Shown: positions 18,149 through 27,471 of the stretch, piece after piece | Position numbering within the stretch: the stretch's first letter is position 1 | How the letters are laid out: every line of letters begins with the position of its first letter | Assembly (NCBI RefSeq): GCF_004795835.1 | Contig: NZ_CP039249.1 | Coordinates: 1,236,501 to 1,300,500, forward strand | Origin: Sphingomonas sp. PAMC26645 | GTDB lineage: Bacteria > Pseudomonadota > Alphaproteobacteria > Sphingomonadales > Sphingomonadaceae | DNA length: 64,000 bases | Direction of reading: 5' to 3' | Notes under the pieces: generated by a model | The model's database searches: none | The model's input: only the letters and a program-made list of their open reading frames with translations | Told to the model about the DNA's origin: nothing | Program-made: the position numbers and the translations under genes

Positions 18149-20710
18149 TCACTTGGTTGCGCTCGCGGTCTGGTTTGGCCCGGATGCAGCCGTCGCGGCA
18201 AGCTCCTGCGCGGCCTGCGCGAGTTCGATCCACATCGCGCCTTCGGGGATGACGTATTCGTTCTCGCCCCAGAAGAACGGCCAGTCCTCATGGTTCTCGG
18301 GGAAGTCGGGCTTGATGATCAGTACGCCCGGCACGACGCCGCCGGCGATGAACGAGAAGTCGGCGCGATTGTTGCCGTAGGCGACTTCCTTCGAGACGGT
18401 GCCGACGGCGGAGACGAACGACACGTCGGACGCGGGGTGGTTGCCGACCAGGAACTCGAGCCCACGGAACACGGCGTCGGCGGGCATGATCTCCGGGAAC
18501 GCCTTGTGCAGCGTGTACGCGTTCATCGCATAGCCGAGCACGGTGCCGCTGCCCGCCCAGCCGCCGGTGGTGATCGGCACGCCGAACGGGTTGGCCTTGG
18601 CCGCGGTCTCGGCGGCGGCGGCATAGGCGCGCACCGCCGGGATCATCGCCGCACGATAGGCCGGCGGCATGAACGGAATCGCCGCGACCGCATCGCGCAG
18701 ATTGAAGGCGAAGGTCTTTTCCATCGCCGGCCACAGCGACTGGACTGCCGCGACGTAGCGCGGATCGCGCGTCGTGCGGAGCAGCTCGACCGCGGCGGAG
18801 AAGCGCTCGGCATCGAGCGGACCACCGGTGGTATTGCCGTGCTGGTACAGATCGGGCGCGTGCGACTGTTCCTCCGCCCAAGTCCGCGTTGCGATCCCGA
18901 GCGCCTTCTTCGACAGCGCCGGATCGACCTCGGCGAGCGCGCGCGATGCGGCCGCGAGGCCGGCGATCGAGCCGTAGTTGAGTGCGGATGCCTTGGTCGT
19001 GAATGCCCAGCGATCGTCGGGCGTCCCGCTGCGGCCGTTCTTTTCCTCGCCGAGCTTCAGCGCAGGATCGTAGACCAGCCCGTCGGTCTTGGTCGAGGCG
19101 TCGCCGAGATGCGTGTATTGCGCGACGTCCGGCTCGACGATGCCGTGGATCGCGTGGCCGACCGCATCGAACTGCGCGACGAGTTGCAGCGTGCCGTGGC
19201 GGATCTGCTGGACGAGATCGGGTGTGCCGTCGGGCACGTGGATCTCGGTCTTGCGCCGCGTCCAGTCGATCGCGGTCGTATCGCGCATCGGGTGCCAGCG
19301 CTCCCAGCAGTCGACCAGCGAGCGGATCACCTGATATTGCGACTGGGTGCGGATGTCGTAGTCGCCCGCGTCGAACCAGCCGCCGACCGCGAGGCCGGGG
19401 ATGTGCTCGCCCGACTTGAACTTCGTGTCGGTGGTCGGCCCCTGCGCATAGAGGTCGATATGCTCGTGGTCGGTCGGCGCCTGGCGGGCATCGTCGCGAT
19501 GCGCATCGCCGTGCCAGACGCGGTAGCCTTCGTTGACGAACATATGGTCCATCGCGACCGGGAAATAGACGTCGAGCGTCGGGTGCCACGCGCCGGCATA
19601 GGCGTCCGCGGCGATCCGGAACGGTGCGGTGCGCGTGGTGCCATAGTCGAGCACATAGGTGCCGGGCTGGCGGACCGCGCTGAAATCGAGTTGCAGATAG
19701 CTGTAGCGGAGATAGTCGCCCCAGCGCTTGGCGGGCACGGTCGGCACCGGCGTCATGCTGCCATCCTCGCCGACGCGCAGTAGGCGTGCAGGCAGCATGC
19801 GGCGATCGTTGCGATCGAGCTCGATCGTCGCAACCTTCCGCGCGTCGGGCGTATAGCCGAGCTGCGAATGCGCGATCACCGGCGCGCGCAGCCAGCCGGG
19901 TACGCTGTTGGGCTGGATCGTCCATTCGAGCACGGTGCCGGTGCGCCCGGCCGGAAGCAGCGAGCGGAGCACGAACCAGCCGTTCTGCGCCTGGTTGCGG
20001 CCGTCGAGCAGCTGCACCTCGGCGGTCGAGCGGATCGTCACGCGGCGTGCGGGATCCTCGGGTGCGAGCACGAAGCGGCTGCCCTTGGCGATCGCGGTCG
20101 GTTCTGCACCTGGGCCCTCGGCGCGACCGCTTGCCGCGTTGCGCTGCGGCGTCTGGATCATCGCGTCGGCCGGATAGACCGGGAACGCGCCGCTCACTCC
20201 GTCGGCCATGTAGCTGTGGTGGAAATAGGCGGCGGGGAGGAATTCGAGGTTGAACCCAGCCTTCCCCGCGAGCGCGGCCGGCACGGGCTGGTCGAGGATC
20301 ACCGAGACGGCGACCGCGCCGCCGCGCTTCTCCGAGCGCACGCGGTAGCGCCATTTATAGTCGGGATATTCGAGCGTAACGATGATCGCGCCGGTCGCGG
20401 CGTCGATCTTGCGATCGACCAGGCGTCCGATCGCATCCCACTGGCCGGGCGTGGAGGACAGGCGGACGTCGCCGTTGGTGGCGATCCGTTCGCCCTGCTG
20501 GATGATCTCGACGCCGCTGATTTTCGAATCGGCGAAAAGGCCGTCATACCAGTTGGAGAAGACGAGCACGTTGGCGGCTGGCGCCTCGTAATAACCCGCG
20601 GCGTTGAGCGTCAGGTCGGTCGACGGGGTGCGCGCGCTTGTCTGAGCGATTGCGGGTGCGGCGCTCGCGAGCAGGGTCGCGATCAGGCAGAATGCGGATT
20701 TGGCCGCCAT
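18149..20710 (-). CDS. GH9 family glycosidase with extra N-terminal domain
   Basis: A protein of 853 residues with a signal peptide (MAAKSAFCLIATLLASA to AIAQ). About 260 residues of beta-rich sequence precede the Ig-like domain usual for GH9, seen as APVIAHSQLGYTPDARK. The alpha/alpha barrel follows with GGWFDAGDYDI near residue 445, which holds the two catalytic Asp residues of the family, and WGENEYVIPEGAMW near residue 815, which supplies the acid Glu. GH9 enzymes are mainly endo-beta-1,4-glucanases, with some exo-glucosidases; activity on xyloglucan or mixed glucans is possible here. The ATG has GGAGAGGA upstream. It is the first gene of the reverse block and shares a divergent promoter region with the carboxylesterase operon. 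The extra N-terminal domain was not recognised. Confidence 0.88.
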   Translation of the reverse strand: MAAKSAFCLIATLLASAAPAIAQTSARTPSTDLTLNAAGYYEAPAANVLVFSNWYDGLFADSKISGVEIIQQGERIATNGDVRLSSTPGQWDAIGRLVDRKIDAATGAIIVTLEYPDYKWRYRVRSEKRGGAVAVSVILDQPVPAALAGKAGFNLEFLPAAYFHHSYMADGVSGAFPVYPADAMIQTPQRNAASGRAEGPGAEPTAIAKGSRFVLAPEDPARRVTIRSTAEVQLLDGRNQAQNGWFVLRSLLPAGRTGTVLEWTIQPNSVPGWLRAPVIAHSQLGYTPDARKVATIELDRNDRRMLPARLLRVGEDGSMTPVPTVPAKRWGDYLRYSYLQLDFSAVRQPGTYVLDYGTTRTAPFRIAADAYAGAWHPTLDVYFPVAMDHMFVNEGYRVWHGDAHRDDARQAPTDHEHIDLYAQGPTTDTKFKSGEHIPGLAVGGWFDAGDYDIRTQSQYQVIRSLVDCWERWHPMRDTTAIDWTRRKTEIHVPDGTPDLVQQIRHGTLQLVAQFDAVGHAIHGIVEPDVAQYTHLGDASTKTDGLVYDPALKLGEEKNGRSGTPDDRWAFTTKASALNYGSIAGLAAASRALAEVDPALSKKALGIATRTWAEEQSHAPDLYQHGNTTGGPLDAERFSAAVELLRTTRDPRYVAAVQSLWPAMEKTFAFNLRDAVAAIPFMPPAYRAAMIPAVRAYAAAAETAAKANPFGVPITTGGWAGSGTVLGYAMNAYTLHKAFPEIMPADAVFRGLEFLVGNHPASDVSFVSAVGTVSKEVAYGNNRADFSFIAGGVVPGVLIIKPDFPENHEDWPFFWGENEYVIPEGAMWIELAQAAQELAATAASGPNQTASATK

Positions 20711-20767
20711 GGTTTTTCCTCTCCGATATCGTCATGCGGCGTTGGATTCGCCTGCTATTCCCGCGAC

Positions 20768-20779
20768 TATAGCGCTAAC
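20768..20779. promoter_or_regulatory. Operator-like site with TAGCGCTA core
   Basis: TATAGCGCTAAC has a perfect 8-base palindromic core and lies 58 bases upstream of the GH9 start in the 218-base divergent region. It matches the core of the perfect palindromes at 686 and 16407. Confidence 0.45.
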
Positions 20780-20821
20780 AATCGCATACGCCACCCGCTG
20801 CCGCTGTTCCCATATGGACAG

Positions 20822-20833
20822 GATAGCGGTATC
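20822..20833. promoter_or_regulatory. Operator-like site GATAGCGGTATC
   Basis: A near-palindrome differing from the 686-697 site by one base, about 96 bases upstream of the carboxylesterase start. With the site at 20768 it would form a pair spaced by about five helical turns, which suits a dimer-of-dimers repressor controlling both divergent operons. Confidence 0.42.
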
Positions 20834-20841
20834 AACCTAAT

Positions 20842-20851
20842 ACTCATACAA
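20842..20851 (+). promoter_or_regulatory. Shared decamer ACTCATACAA
   Basis: The same 10 bases occur in reverse orientation at 44044-44053 in the other divergent promoter region of the locus, and with one change at 25793-25802 upstream of the GH51 gene. Half-sites of this type are compatible with FadR-type GntR operators. Function is a guess from position and repetition. Confidence 0.3.
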
Positions 20852-20928
20852 GGTTGCAAAGGGCACGCGACGGTTCCGGTTTCGGGACGTCGGAGAACAG
20901 CCTGCACGCGACCGATAGGGAGAAGAGG

Positions 20929-22584
20929 ATGACCGGGCCAACCGTCGATCGTCGTCGTGCGATGCTTGCATCGATCGCCACCGGGGCGGGGCTGATGCTG
21001 CCCGCTATCGGTCGCGCGCGTGCTGCGCCCGGATCGTCCGCATCGCGCACCGGCACCTGCTCGACGCCGCAATCCGCGATCGCCCGGACGCAATATGGGC
21101 CGGTCCGCGGCTATGTCTCGGACGGCGTCTACACCTTCAAGGGCGTGCCTTACGGCGCGGATACCGGCGGCGAGAACCGCTGGCTGCCCGCCAAGCCTCC
21201 GCAGTGCTGGACCGAGGCGCGAGACACGCTGTCCTACGGCGCGAACTGCCCGCAGACGCTCCACGACTTTAGTGCTGTAGAGCACACGTTCCTCCAGCAA
21301 TGGACCGACGGGTTCATTGGCGAGGACATGCTGAAGCTGAACGTCTGGACGCCGTCGCTGTCGGGCAAGCGGCCGGTGATGGTGTATTTCCACGGCGGCG
21401 GGTTCGCGTTCGGCTCGTCGTACGAACTCGCCTCGCACGACGGCGCGCAGATGGCGCGGCATCACGACGTCGTGCAGGTATCGATCAACCATCGGCTCAA
21501 CGTGCTCGGGTTCCTCGACCTGACCGAGGTCGGCGGCGCCGCGTACGACACGTCGGTCAATGTCAGCATGACCGATTGCGTCGCGGCGTTGCGCTGGGTG
21601 CAGGAGAACATCGCGCGGTTCGGCGGCGATCCCGACACCGTGATGATCTACGGTCAGTCGGGCGGCGGATCGAAGGTGACGACGTTGCTCGGCATGGCGG
21701 CCGGCAAGCGCCTGATCCACCGTGCCGCGGTGCAGTCGGGTGGCGGCGGGTCGCTGCCCACCGCCGAACAGTCGCGCGATTTCTCGCGGCGCGTGCTGCG
21801 CGAACTGAACATCGGGCCGAAGGACCTCGGTGCGCTCCAGCGGATCGCGTGGAAGCCGCTGTTCGACGCCGGCAACAAGGTCGCGACCGAGATCAACGGT
21901 CCGCGCGGGCCGATGGGACCTTCGCTGACACCGCGCGTGGGTTGGAACCCGACGCTCGACGGCAAGGTGATCGACGTCCGCTCATACTCGGACATTGCGC
22001 CCGAGGTGTCGCGCGACGTGCCGGTGATGATCGGCAACGTCAGCGAGGAGGGCATGCGCTGGGGCTATAATCCGAGCGAGGCGCAGTGGCGGACCGATCT
22101 CACCACGCAGATGGGGGGCGACAAGGCCGGGCGGCTGATCGCGGCGATGAAGCAGGCGCACCCGGAAAAGGCGGTGCGGACCTTGGCGTACGGCGTGCAG
22201 GGCCTGCAGAACCGCAACCGCGTGCAGGACATGGTGCGGCTGAAGCATGCGCAGCGCGGCGCGCCGGTGTACCAGTATCTGTTCCAGTGGCAGTCGCCGC
22301 AACTGGGCGGCGTCGCTGGCGCGTGGCACACCGCCGATCTCGCCTTCTGCTTCGACAACACCGCGCTCTGCGACCAGGGCACCGGCAATGCGCCCGACGC
22401 ACAAAACGTCGCGCGGACCATGTCGACCGCGTGGGCGAACTTCGCGCACACCGGCAATCCGAGCCAGCCGGGCCTGACCTGGACACCGACCGATCCTCAG
22501 CGCTGCCAGACGATGGTGTTCGATACCACAAGCCGCATGGTCGACGATCCCGAGGGCGCCGCGCGGCGTATCCTGCTGTCGTGA
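20929..22584 (+). CDS. Secreted type-B carboxylesterase
   Basis: About 551 residues from MTGPTVDRRRAMLASIATG; the RRR followed by a hydrophobic run suggests a Tat or Sec signal. The ATG has GGAGAAGAGG just upstream. Type-B carboxylesterase features are FKGVPYG, GEDMLKLNVW, the oxyanion loop YFHGGGFAFGS, the nucleophile elbow YGQSGGGSK (Ser near residue 243), NVSEEG (acid region) and GAWHTADLAF (His). These enzymes cleave carboxylic esters. As first gene of an operon of hemicellulases it may remove acetyl or feruloyl groups; substrate assignment is inference. The gap to the next gene is 34 bases. Confidence 0.9.
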   Translation: MTGPTVDRRRAMLASIATGAGLMLPAIGRARAAPGSSASRTGTCSTPQSAIARTQYGPVRGYVSDGVYTFKGVPYGADTGGENRWLPAKPPQCWTEARDTLSYGANCPQTLHDFSAVEHTFLQQWTDGFIGEDMLKLNVWTPSLSGKRPVMVYFHGGGFAFGSSYELASHDGAQMARHHDVVQVSINHRLNVLGFLDLTEVGGAAYDTSVNVSMTDCVAALRWVQENIARFGGDPDTVMIYGQSGGGSKVTTLLGMAAGKRLIHRAAVQSGGGGSLPTAEQSRDFSRRVLRELNIGPKDLGALQRIAWKPLFDAGNKVATEINGPRGPMGPSLTPRVGWNPTLDGKVIDVRSYSDIAPEVSRDVPVMIGNVSEEGMRWGYNPSEAQWRTDLTTQMGGDKAGRLIAAMKQAHPEKAVRTLAYGVQGLQNRNRVQDMVRLKHAQRGAPVYQYLFQWQSPQLGGVAGAWHTADLAFCFDNTALCDQGTGNAPDAQNVARTMSTAWANFAHTGNPSQPGLTWTPTDPQRCQTMVFDTTSRMVDDPEGAARRILLS

Positions 22585-22618
22585 GCGGGATGTGACGGAC
22601 AATCTGGGGGAGAAGACG

Positions 22619-23539
22619 ATGCGTTGGTCGATCGGATTTGGGCTGTTTGCTAGCGCGCTGGCGCTGGCGTCGCCGGTGCTGGCGCAGGACGCGAAGATGA
22701 CCGCGACGGCGGCTCCCGCCGAGCCGACCGCGATCCCGCTCAATACCGGCGGCGTGAAAGGGCAGGCCGCGCCCGAGGCGTGGTTCCAGCAGTACGGCGT
22801 GGCGATGACGCGCAACGTCACGACCGCGACGCTGACGCCGTTCCTGCCAGATCCCGCCAAGGCGACCGGAGCGGCGGTGATTGTCGCGCCCGGCGGCGGT
22901 TTCCTGATGCTGTCGATGGAGAATGAAGGCTGGCGCGTGGCGAAGGCGCTCGCCGACCGGGGCATCGCGGCGTTCGTGCTCAAATACCGGTTGAAGCCGA
23001 CGCCGGCGGACATGGGCGGGTTCGAACGGTCGGTCACGGCCATGTTCGCGGGCGCCGCGCAGCCGCAACGCCGGATAAGCCCGGACGAGGCGATCGCCGG
23101 GCTAAGCGACCAGATCGCCGATGCGCGAGCCGCGGTTGCTTTGGTGAGGACGCGCGCGACCGAGTGGAAGGTCGACCCCGCCCGCGTCGGCATGGTCGGC
23201 TTTTCAGCGGGAGCGATGACGACGATGGCGACCGCGCTGGCCGCGCCCGACACGCATCTCGCCTTCATCGCGCCGATCTATGGATCGATGGAGACGGTGA
23301 AGGTGCCGGCCGACGCGCCACCGCTGTTCGCGGTGCTCGCCGCCAACGACCCGCTGTTCGCCAACAAGGGATTCGGCCTGATCGAATCCTGGCAGAAGGC
23401 GGGGAAGCCGGTCGAGTTCCACCTTTACCAGGCGGGCGGCCACGGCTTCGGGCTGGGCAAGAAAGGCACGACCAGCACCGGCTGGTTCGAGGATTTCATG
23501 CACTGGCTCGACGCCAACGGCATGCTCGTACGGCGATGA
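22619..23539 (+). CDS. Secreted alpha/beta hydrolase, acetylxylan-esterase-like
   Basis: About 306 residues from MRWSIGFGLFASALALAS, a signal peptide ending VLAQ; GGGGGAGA precedes the ATG. The core has an oxyanion loop IVAPGGGFLMLSMENEG, the nucleophile GFSAGAM near residue 195, an Asp in AANDPLFAN and a His in GGHGFGLG, giving a Ser-Asp-His triad. Proteins of this type are usually annotated as BD-FAE or acetylesterase-like hydrolases. In an operon with GH43, GH51 and GH95 enzymes, deacetylation or feruloyl removal from arabinoxylan is the likely role. The gap to the next gene is about 23 bases. Confidence 0.85.
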   Translation: MRWSIGFGLFASALALASPVLAQDAKMTATAAPAEPTAIPLNTGGVKGQAAPEAWFQQYGVAMTRNVTTATLTPFLPDPAKATGAAVIVAPGGGFLMLSMENEGWRVAKALADRGIAAFVLKYRLKPTPADMGGFERSVTAMFAGAAQPQRRISPDEAIAGLSDQIADARAAVALVRTRATEWKVDPARVGMVGFSAGAMTTMATALAAPDTHLAFIAPIYGSMETVKVPADAPPLFAVLAANDPLFANKGFGLIESWQKAGKPVEFHLYQAGGHGFGLGKKGTTSTGWFEDFMHWLDANGMLVRR

Positions 23540-23562
23540 CAATGATGCAGGGGGAGACGGGT

Positions 23563-24288
23563 ATGATGCGCTTCACGAGGGTTCGGGCGATCGGGCTGCG
23601 CGCTGCGCCGCTGCTGGCGTTGGGGGCGCTGGCCGGGATGTCGTCCGGCGCGAACGGGCAGGATACGGCGGCGGCACCGGCGACCGGTCTTGCGCCGTAT
23701 TTCCAGCCGGTGACGCAAGGGGCCACGACGACCGACAGCGACGGGTTCCTGCGTCGCTGGCTGTTGCTCGAGCCGATCGACAAGCCCAACCGCAGCAATA
23801 CGGGCTTCACGGCCACCTATGTCCGGCAGGCGCTGACCACGCAGTACTTCCCCGGCCAGTTCGCCGCGATCCCGCGCGACGGCCAGGTCGTGAAAGCGGC
23901 TCAACCGCTACGCTGGCACGCGCTCGATTCCGGCGCGTTCGACGTCAAGCTGTTCAGCTTCGCCAAGGGGCTCGGCAAGCCGACCTACGGCGTGATCTTC
24001 TGGGCGGTGACGATCGTCGACAGTCCGCGCGAGATGCGCGACGTGCGGCTGGCGGTCGGGTCGAACTCGGCGTCGATCTGGTGGCTGAACGGCAAGGAGA
24101 CGGTCGGGCTGTTCAACGATCGCCGCATGGTGATGGACGACGTGCTGTCGGACCGCGTGACGCTGCGCAAGGGCCGCAACGTCCTGCGTGGCGCGGTGAT
24201 CAACGGGCCCGGCCTGAGCGACTTCTGCGTGCGCTTCGTCGACGAGGCCGGCCGGCCGATCACCGACCTCAAGACCGATGTCCGCTAG
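23563..24288 (+). CDS. Secreted beta-sandwich protein of unknown function
   Basis: About 241 residues from an ATG preceded by GGGGGAG; the next codon is also ATG. A signal peptide is seen (MMRFTRVRAIGLRAAPLLAL to ANGQ). No catalytic motif is recognised. The middle (GFLRRWLLLEPID) and the end (SASIWWLNGKETVGLF, LRKGRNVLRGAVING) resemble the galactose-binding-like or PA14-like beta-sandwiches appended to esterases and glycosidases, including the insert in the CE20-like protein at 37223. It may be a stand-alone carbohydrate-binding partner of the neighbouring esterases. The operon position is clear, with 23 bases upstream and 13 bases downstream. Function is not assigned. Confidence 0.75.
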   Translation: MMRFTRVRAIGLRAAPLLALGALAGMSSGANGQDTAAAPATGLAPYFQPVTQGATTTDSDGFLRRWLLLEPIDKPNRSNTGFTATYVRQALTTQYFPGQFAAIPRDGQVVKAAQPLRWHALDSGAFDVKLFSFAKGLGKPTYGVIFWAVTIVDSPREMRDVRLAVGSNSASIWWLNGKETVGLFNDRRMVMDDVLSDRVTLRKGRNVLRGAVINGPGLSDFCVRFVDEAGRPITDLKTDVR

Positions 24289-24301
24289 CATGGAGACCCT
24301 C

Positions 24302-25753
24302 ATGACGCGTCTTGCCGCCGCCGCTCTCGGGCTGTCCGCGATCCTCGCCGCCGGGGCGCCGCCCGCCACCGCGCAGTTGCAGGGGGAGACGTTCATCCAC
24401 GATCCGTCGACGGTCACCGAGTCTGACGGCAAATACTATACGTTCGGCACGCGCGGCGGTGGTCTGGTCTCCGACGACGGCTGGACGTGGCGCAGCGGTC
24501 CCGAGCGTCCCGGCGGCGGCGTCGCGCCCGACGTGATCAAGATCGGCGATCGTTATTACGTCGCCTATGCGGTCGGCGGCGGCGGCATGTCCGGCGGGCA
24601 TGCGAGCCAGGTCAAGATCATGTGGACGCTGTCGCTCGATCCGAAATCGCCGCGGTTCAAATATCACGACGTCGGCGTGGTCGCGTCGAGCGACGGGGTG
24701 GAGACCGCCGACGCGATCGACCCTGCATTCCTGTACGTCGACGGCCATTTGTGGCTGACCTACGGCACCTATTTTGGGCCGATCCGCATTATCGAACTCG
24801 ATCCAAAGACGGGCTTACGCGTCGCAGGCAACCAGCCGGTCGACGTCGCGATCGACATGGAAGCCACCGCGATGATGCACCGCGACGGCTGGTACTACCT
24901 GCTCGGCACGCACGGAACGTGCTGCGACGGGCCGAATTCGACCTACCATATCCGCGTCGGCCGATCGCGCAGTCCGCTCGGACCGTATGTCGATCACATG
25001 GGGACGCCGTTGCTCCGCGGCGGCGGCAAGCTGGTCGTCAGCGCGCGTGGTCGCAATATCGGCCCCGGCCATTTCGGGCTGATCGAACTCGACGGCGGCG
25101 TCGAAAAATTCTCGATGCATTACGAGGCGGACATGGATCGCAGCGGCCGCAGCGTGCTGGGGATAGAGCCGCTCCGCTGGACCGACGGCTGGCCGGTCGC
25201 GGGGGAGAACGTCGTGCCCGGCACCTATGAAGTCGCCTCCGAACGCAGCGGCTACGCGCTCGGTCTCGCCACCGATGTCGTCAGGATCGCGTTCGACCCG
25301 CGCCGCGCCTTCATGGCCAAGCCGACCGATCCGGTCAGCCCGATCCCAGACCAGACACTGGCGCAGAATTCGGCGGGTTGGCCGCAGGGCCGCATCCGCG
25401 TCGATCTCGCCGACTATATGAACCGCCCGCACCAATTGTGGACGATCGCGCCGGCGCCGGGCGGCGGCGGATATTTCGGTGCGCCCTATTACACGATCAC
25501 GATCGCCGGGACCGCGCGCGTCCTCGCGGCGACCGGGCAGGGCGAGGTCGAGACGGTGCCAGCGTTCACGGGCGCGACCGAGCAGATGTGGCGGATCGAC
25601 CAGCTGACCGACGGCACCTACCGCATCATGCCGAAGTCCGTACCGGGTGGTCGCGCAAACCTAGCGCTCGTCGCGATTGGCGCCAGCACGCCGACGCTTG
25701 CCGCGTTCGATCCGGCCAGCCCCGCCGGGCGCTGGACCTTCAAGCGGCCGTAG
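24302..25753 (+). CDS. Secreted arabinanase-like GH43 with C-terminal lectin-like domain
   Basis: About 483 residues from MTRLAAAALGLSAIL, signal ending ATAQ. The ATG at 24302 is chosen because GGAG lies seven bases upstream; earlier in-frame ATGs overlap the previous gene. GH43 residues visible are Asp in FIHDPSTV, Asp in AIDPAFLYVDG and Glu in DMEATAMMHRDG, and the blade order resembles endo-1,5-alpha-L-arabinanases. The last 110 residues contain PHQLWTIAP and EQMWRIDQLTDGTYRI, the Q-x-W pattern of ricin-type (CBM13-like) lectin domains. The likely substrate is arabinan or arabinosyl side chains of hemicellulose; specificity is not certain. Confidence 0.84.
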   Translation: MTRLAAAALGLSAILAAGAPPATAQLQGETFIHDPSTVTESDGKYYTFGTRGGGLVSDDGWTWRSGPERPGGGVAPDVIKIGDRYYVAYAVGGGGMSGGHASQVKIMWTLSLDPKSPRFKYHDVGVVASSDGVETADAIDPAFLYVDGHLWLTYGTYFGPIRIIELDPKTGLRVAGNQPVDVAIDMEATAMMHRDGWYYLLGTHGTCCDGPNSTYHIRVGRSRSPLGPYVDHMGTPLLRGGGKLVVSARGRNIGPGHFGLIELDGGVEKFSMHYEADMDRSGRSVLGIEPLRWTDGWPVAGENVVPGTYEVASERSGYALGLATDVVRIAFDPRRAFMAKPTDPVSPIPDQTLAQNSAGWPQGRIRVDLADYMNRPHQLWTIAPAPGGGGYFGAPYYTITIAGTARVLAATGQGEVETVPAFTGATEQMWRIDQLTDGTYRIMPKSVPGGRANLALVAIGASTPTLAAFDPASPAGRWTFKRP

Positions 25754-25792
25754 TCGATCCCGGCCGACGTTGACGCCGGCCGAGATTGAACT

Positions 25793-25802
25793 ACTCCTAC
25801 AA
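25793..25802 (+). promoter_or_regulatory. Variant of shared decamer, ACTCCTACAA
   Basis: One base different from the decamers at 20842 and 44044, in the 94-base gap before the GH51 gene, which is the widest gap in this operon. It could mark an internal promoter. Weak evidence alone. Confidence 0.2.
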
Positions 25803-25847
25803 GTATCGAAAAGATGGGGCTGCCTCATGGTGGCCGAAAGGGAGAGT

Positions 25848-27464
25848 ATGGACCTGTTCACGCACCGCACTTCACAGTCGGGTTCCGGCCAGACGCGCGG
25901 CCTCCAGCGCGCGATCGCCGTATTGATGCTCGCGGGGGCTGGCTTCGCGACGTCGGCCATTGCGCAGGACGCCGCGGGACCGACCGTGACGGCCACGTTG
26001 CAGGCGGACAAGCCGGGTGCAGTCGTCCACCGCGACGTATTCGGGCAGTTCGCCGAGCATCTCGGCCACGGCATCTATGGTGGGATCTGGGTCGGCAAGG
26101 GCTCGCGCATTCCCAACGACGGCGGCTATCGTCGCGACGTGCTGGACGCGTTGAAGGCGATCAACGTACCGATGGTGCGATGGCCCGGCGGGTGTTTCGC
26201 GGACGAATATCATTGGCGCGACGGGATCGGCGCGACCAAGTCGCGCCCGACCAAGGTCAACACCAACTGGGGCGGCGTCAACGAGGACAACGCGTTCGGT
26301 ACGCACGAATATTTCGGGCTGATGGACCGTCTCGGTGCCAGCACCTACGTCTCCGCCAACGTCGGCAGCGCACCGCCGTCCGAGACCGCGCAATGGGTCG
26401 AGTACATGACCGCCGCGAAAGGCACGACCGTGCTGGCCAAGGAGCGCGAGCGCAACGGCCACGCCGCGCCGTGGAAGATCCAGTATCTCGGCATCGGCAA
26501 CGAGCTGTGGGGCTGCGGCGGCAACATGCGCGCCGAATATGCCGCCGACCTGACCAACCGCTATGCGCAGTTCGCCAAATCCGCGAACGGCCCGATGCTC
26601 AAGATCGCGAGCGGCCCGAGCGACTCGAACTACGAATGGACCGAGGCGATGATGCGGATCGCCGGCAAGAACATCGATGGTCTGGCGCTGCATTACTACA
26701 CGCGGCCGCGCGACAAGGACTGGAAGGACAAGGGCGCGGCGATCGGCTTTCCCGAGCGCGAATGGGCGACCACCATGTCGCACACGCTGGAGATGGAGGA
26801 GTTCATCACCAAACATTCGGCGATCATGGACAAATATGATCCGGCCAAGCGCGTGATGCTCGCGGTCGACGAATGGGGCACGTGGTACGATCCGACGCCG
26901 GGCAGCAATCCCGGTTTCCTCGAGCAGCAGAATTCGTTGCGCGATGCGGTGGTCGCCGGGCTCAACCTCAACATCTTCGCGCATCATGCCGACCGTGTCC
27001 GGATGGCGGCGATCGCGCAGATGGTGAACGTGTTGCAGGCGATGCTGCTCACCGACGGCGCGAAGATGGTGAAGACGCCGACCTATTGGGTGTTCGACCT
27101 CTACAAGCCGTGGCAGGGCGCGACGTCGTTGCCGATCCAGGTGACCTCGCCCTGGTATCATAAGGACGAGGTAGCGGTACCGGCCGTCAGCGCGTCTGCG
27201 GTGCGCGATACCGCGGGGCAGGTGCATGTCGCGCTGGTCAACCTTGATCCGAACCGCGCGATGCCGGTGTCGGTCGCGCTCGCCGGATTGCAGGCGACGC
27301 AGGCGAGCGGACGGATCATCACCGGCACCGCGATGGACGCGCATAACAGCTTCGACGCGCCGGATACGGTCGTACCGCAGCCGTTCGCGGGCGCACAGGT
27401 GACGGGCGGCAATCTGACGCTCACGGTGCCGGCGAAGTCGGTGCTGGTCCTCGACCTGCGCTGA
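25848..27464 (+). CDS. GH51 alpha-L-arabinofuranosidase
   Basis: About 538 residues from MDLFTHRTSQSGSGQ, with a hydrophobic export signal (IAVLMLAGAGFATSAIAQ) after a somewhat long N-terminal region. The ATG has AAAGGGAG just upstream. Clan GH-A catalytic residues are the acid/base Glu in YLGIGNELWGCGG (near residue 218) and the nucleophile Glu in AVDEWGTWY (near residue 342). Other GH51 blocks are FGQFAEHLGHGIYGG, MVRWPGGCFADEYHW and the C-terminal beta-sandwich ending SVLVLDLR. The enzyme removes terminal alpha-L-arabinofuranose from arabinoxylan or arabinan. Most bacterial GH51 enzymes are cytoplasmic, so the export signal is worth noting. Followed seven bases later by GH95. Confidence 0.94.
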   Translation: MDLFTHRTSQSGSGQTRGLQRAIAVLMLAGAGFATSAIAQDAAGPTVTATLQADKPGAVVHRDVFGQFAEHLGHGIYGGIWVGKGSRIPNDGGYRRDVLDALKAINVPMVRWPGGCFADEYHWRDGIGATKSRPTKVNTNWGGVNEDNAFGTHEYFGLMDRLGASTYVSANVGSAPPSETAQWVEYMTAAKGTTVLAKERERNGHAAPWKIQYLGIGNELWGCGGNMRAEYAADLTNRYAQFAKSANGPMLKIASGPSDSNYEWTEAMMRIAGKNIDGLALHYYTRPRDKDWKDKGAAIGFPEREWATTMSHTLEMEEFITKHSAIMDKYDPAKRVMLAVDEWGTWYDPTPGSNPGFLEQQNSLRDAVVAGLNLNIFAHHADRVRMAAIAQMVNVLQAMLLTDGAKMVKTPTYWVFDLYKPWQGATSLPIQVTSPWYHKDEVAVPAVSASAVRDTAGQVHVALVNLDPNRAMPVSVALAGLQATQASGRIITGTAMDAHNSFDAPDTVVPQPFAGAQVTGGNLTLTVPAKSVLVLDLR

Positions 27465-27471
27465 TTGGGCG

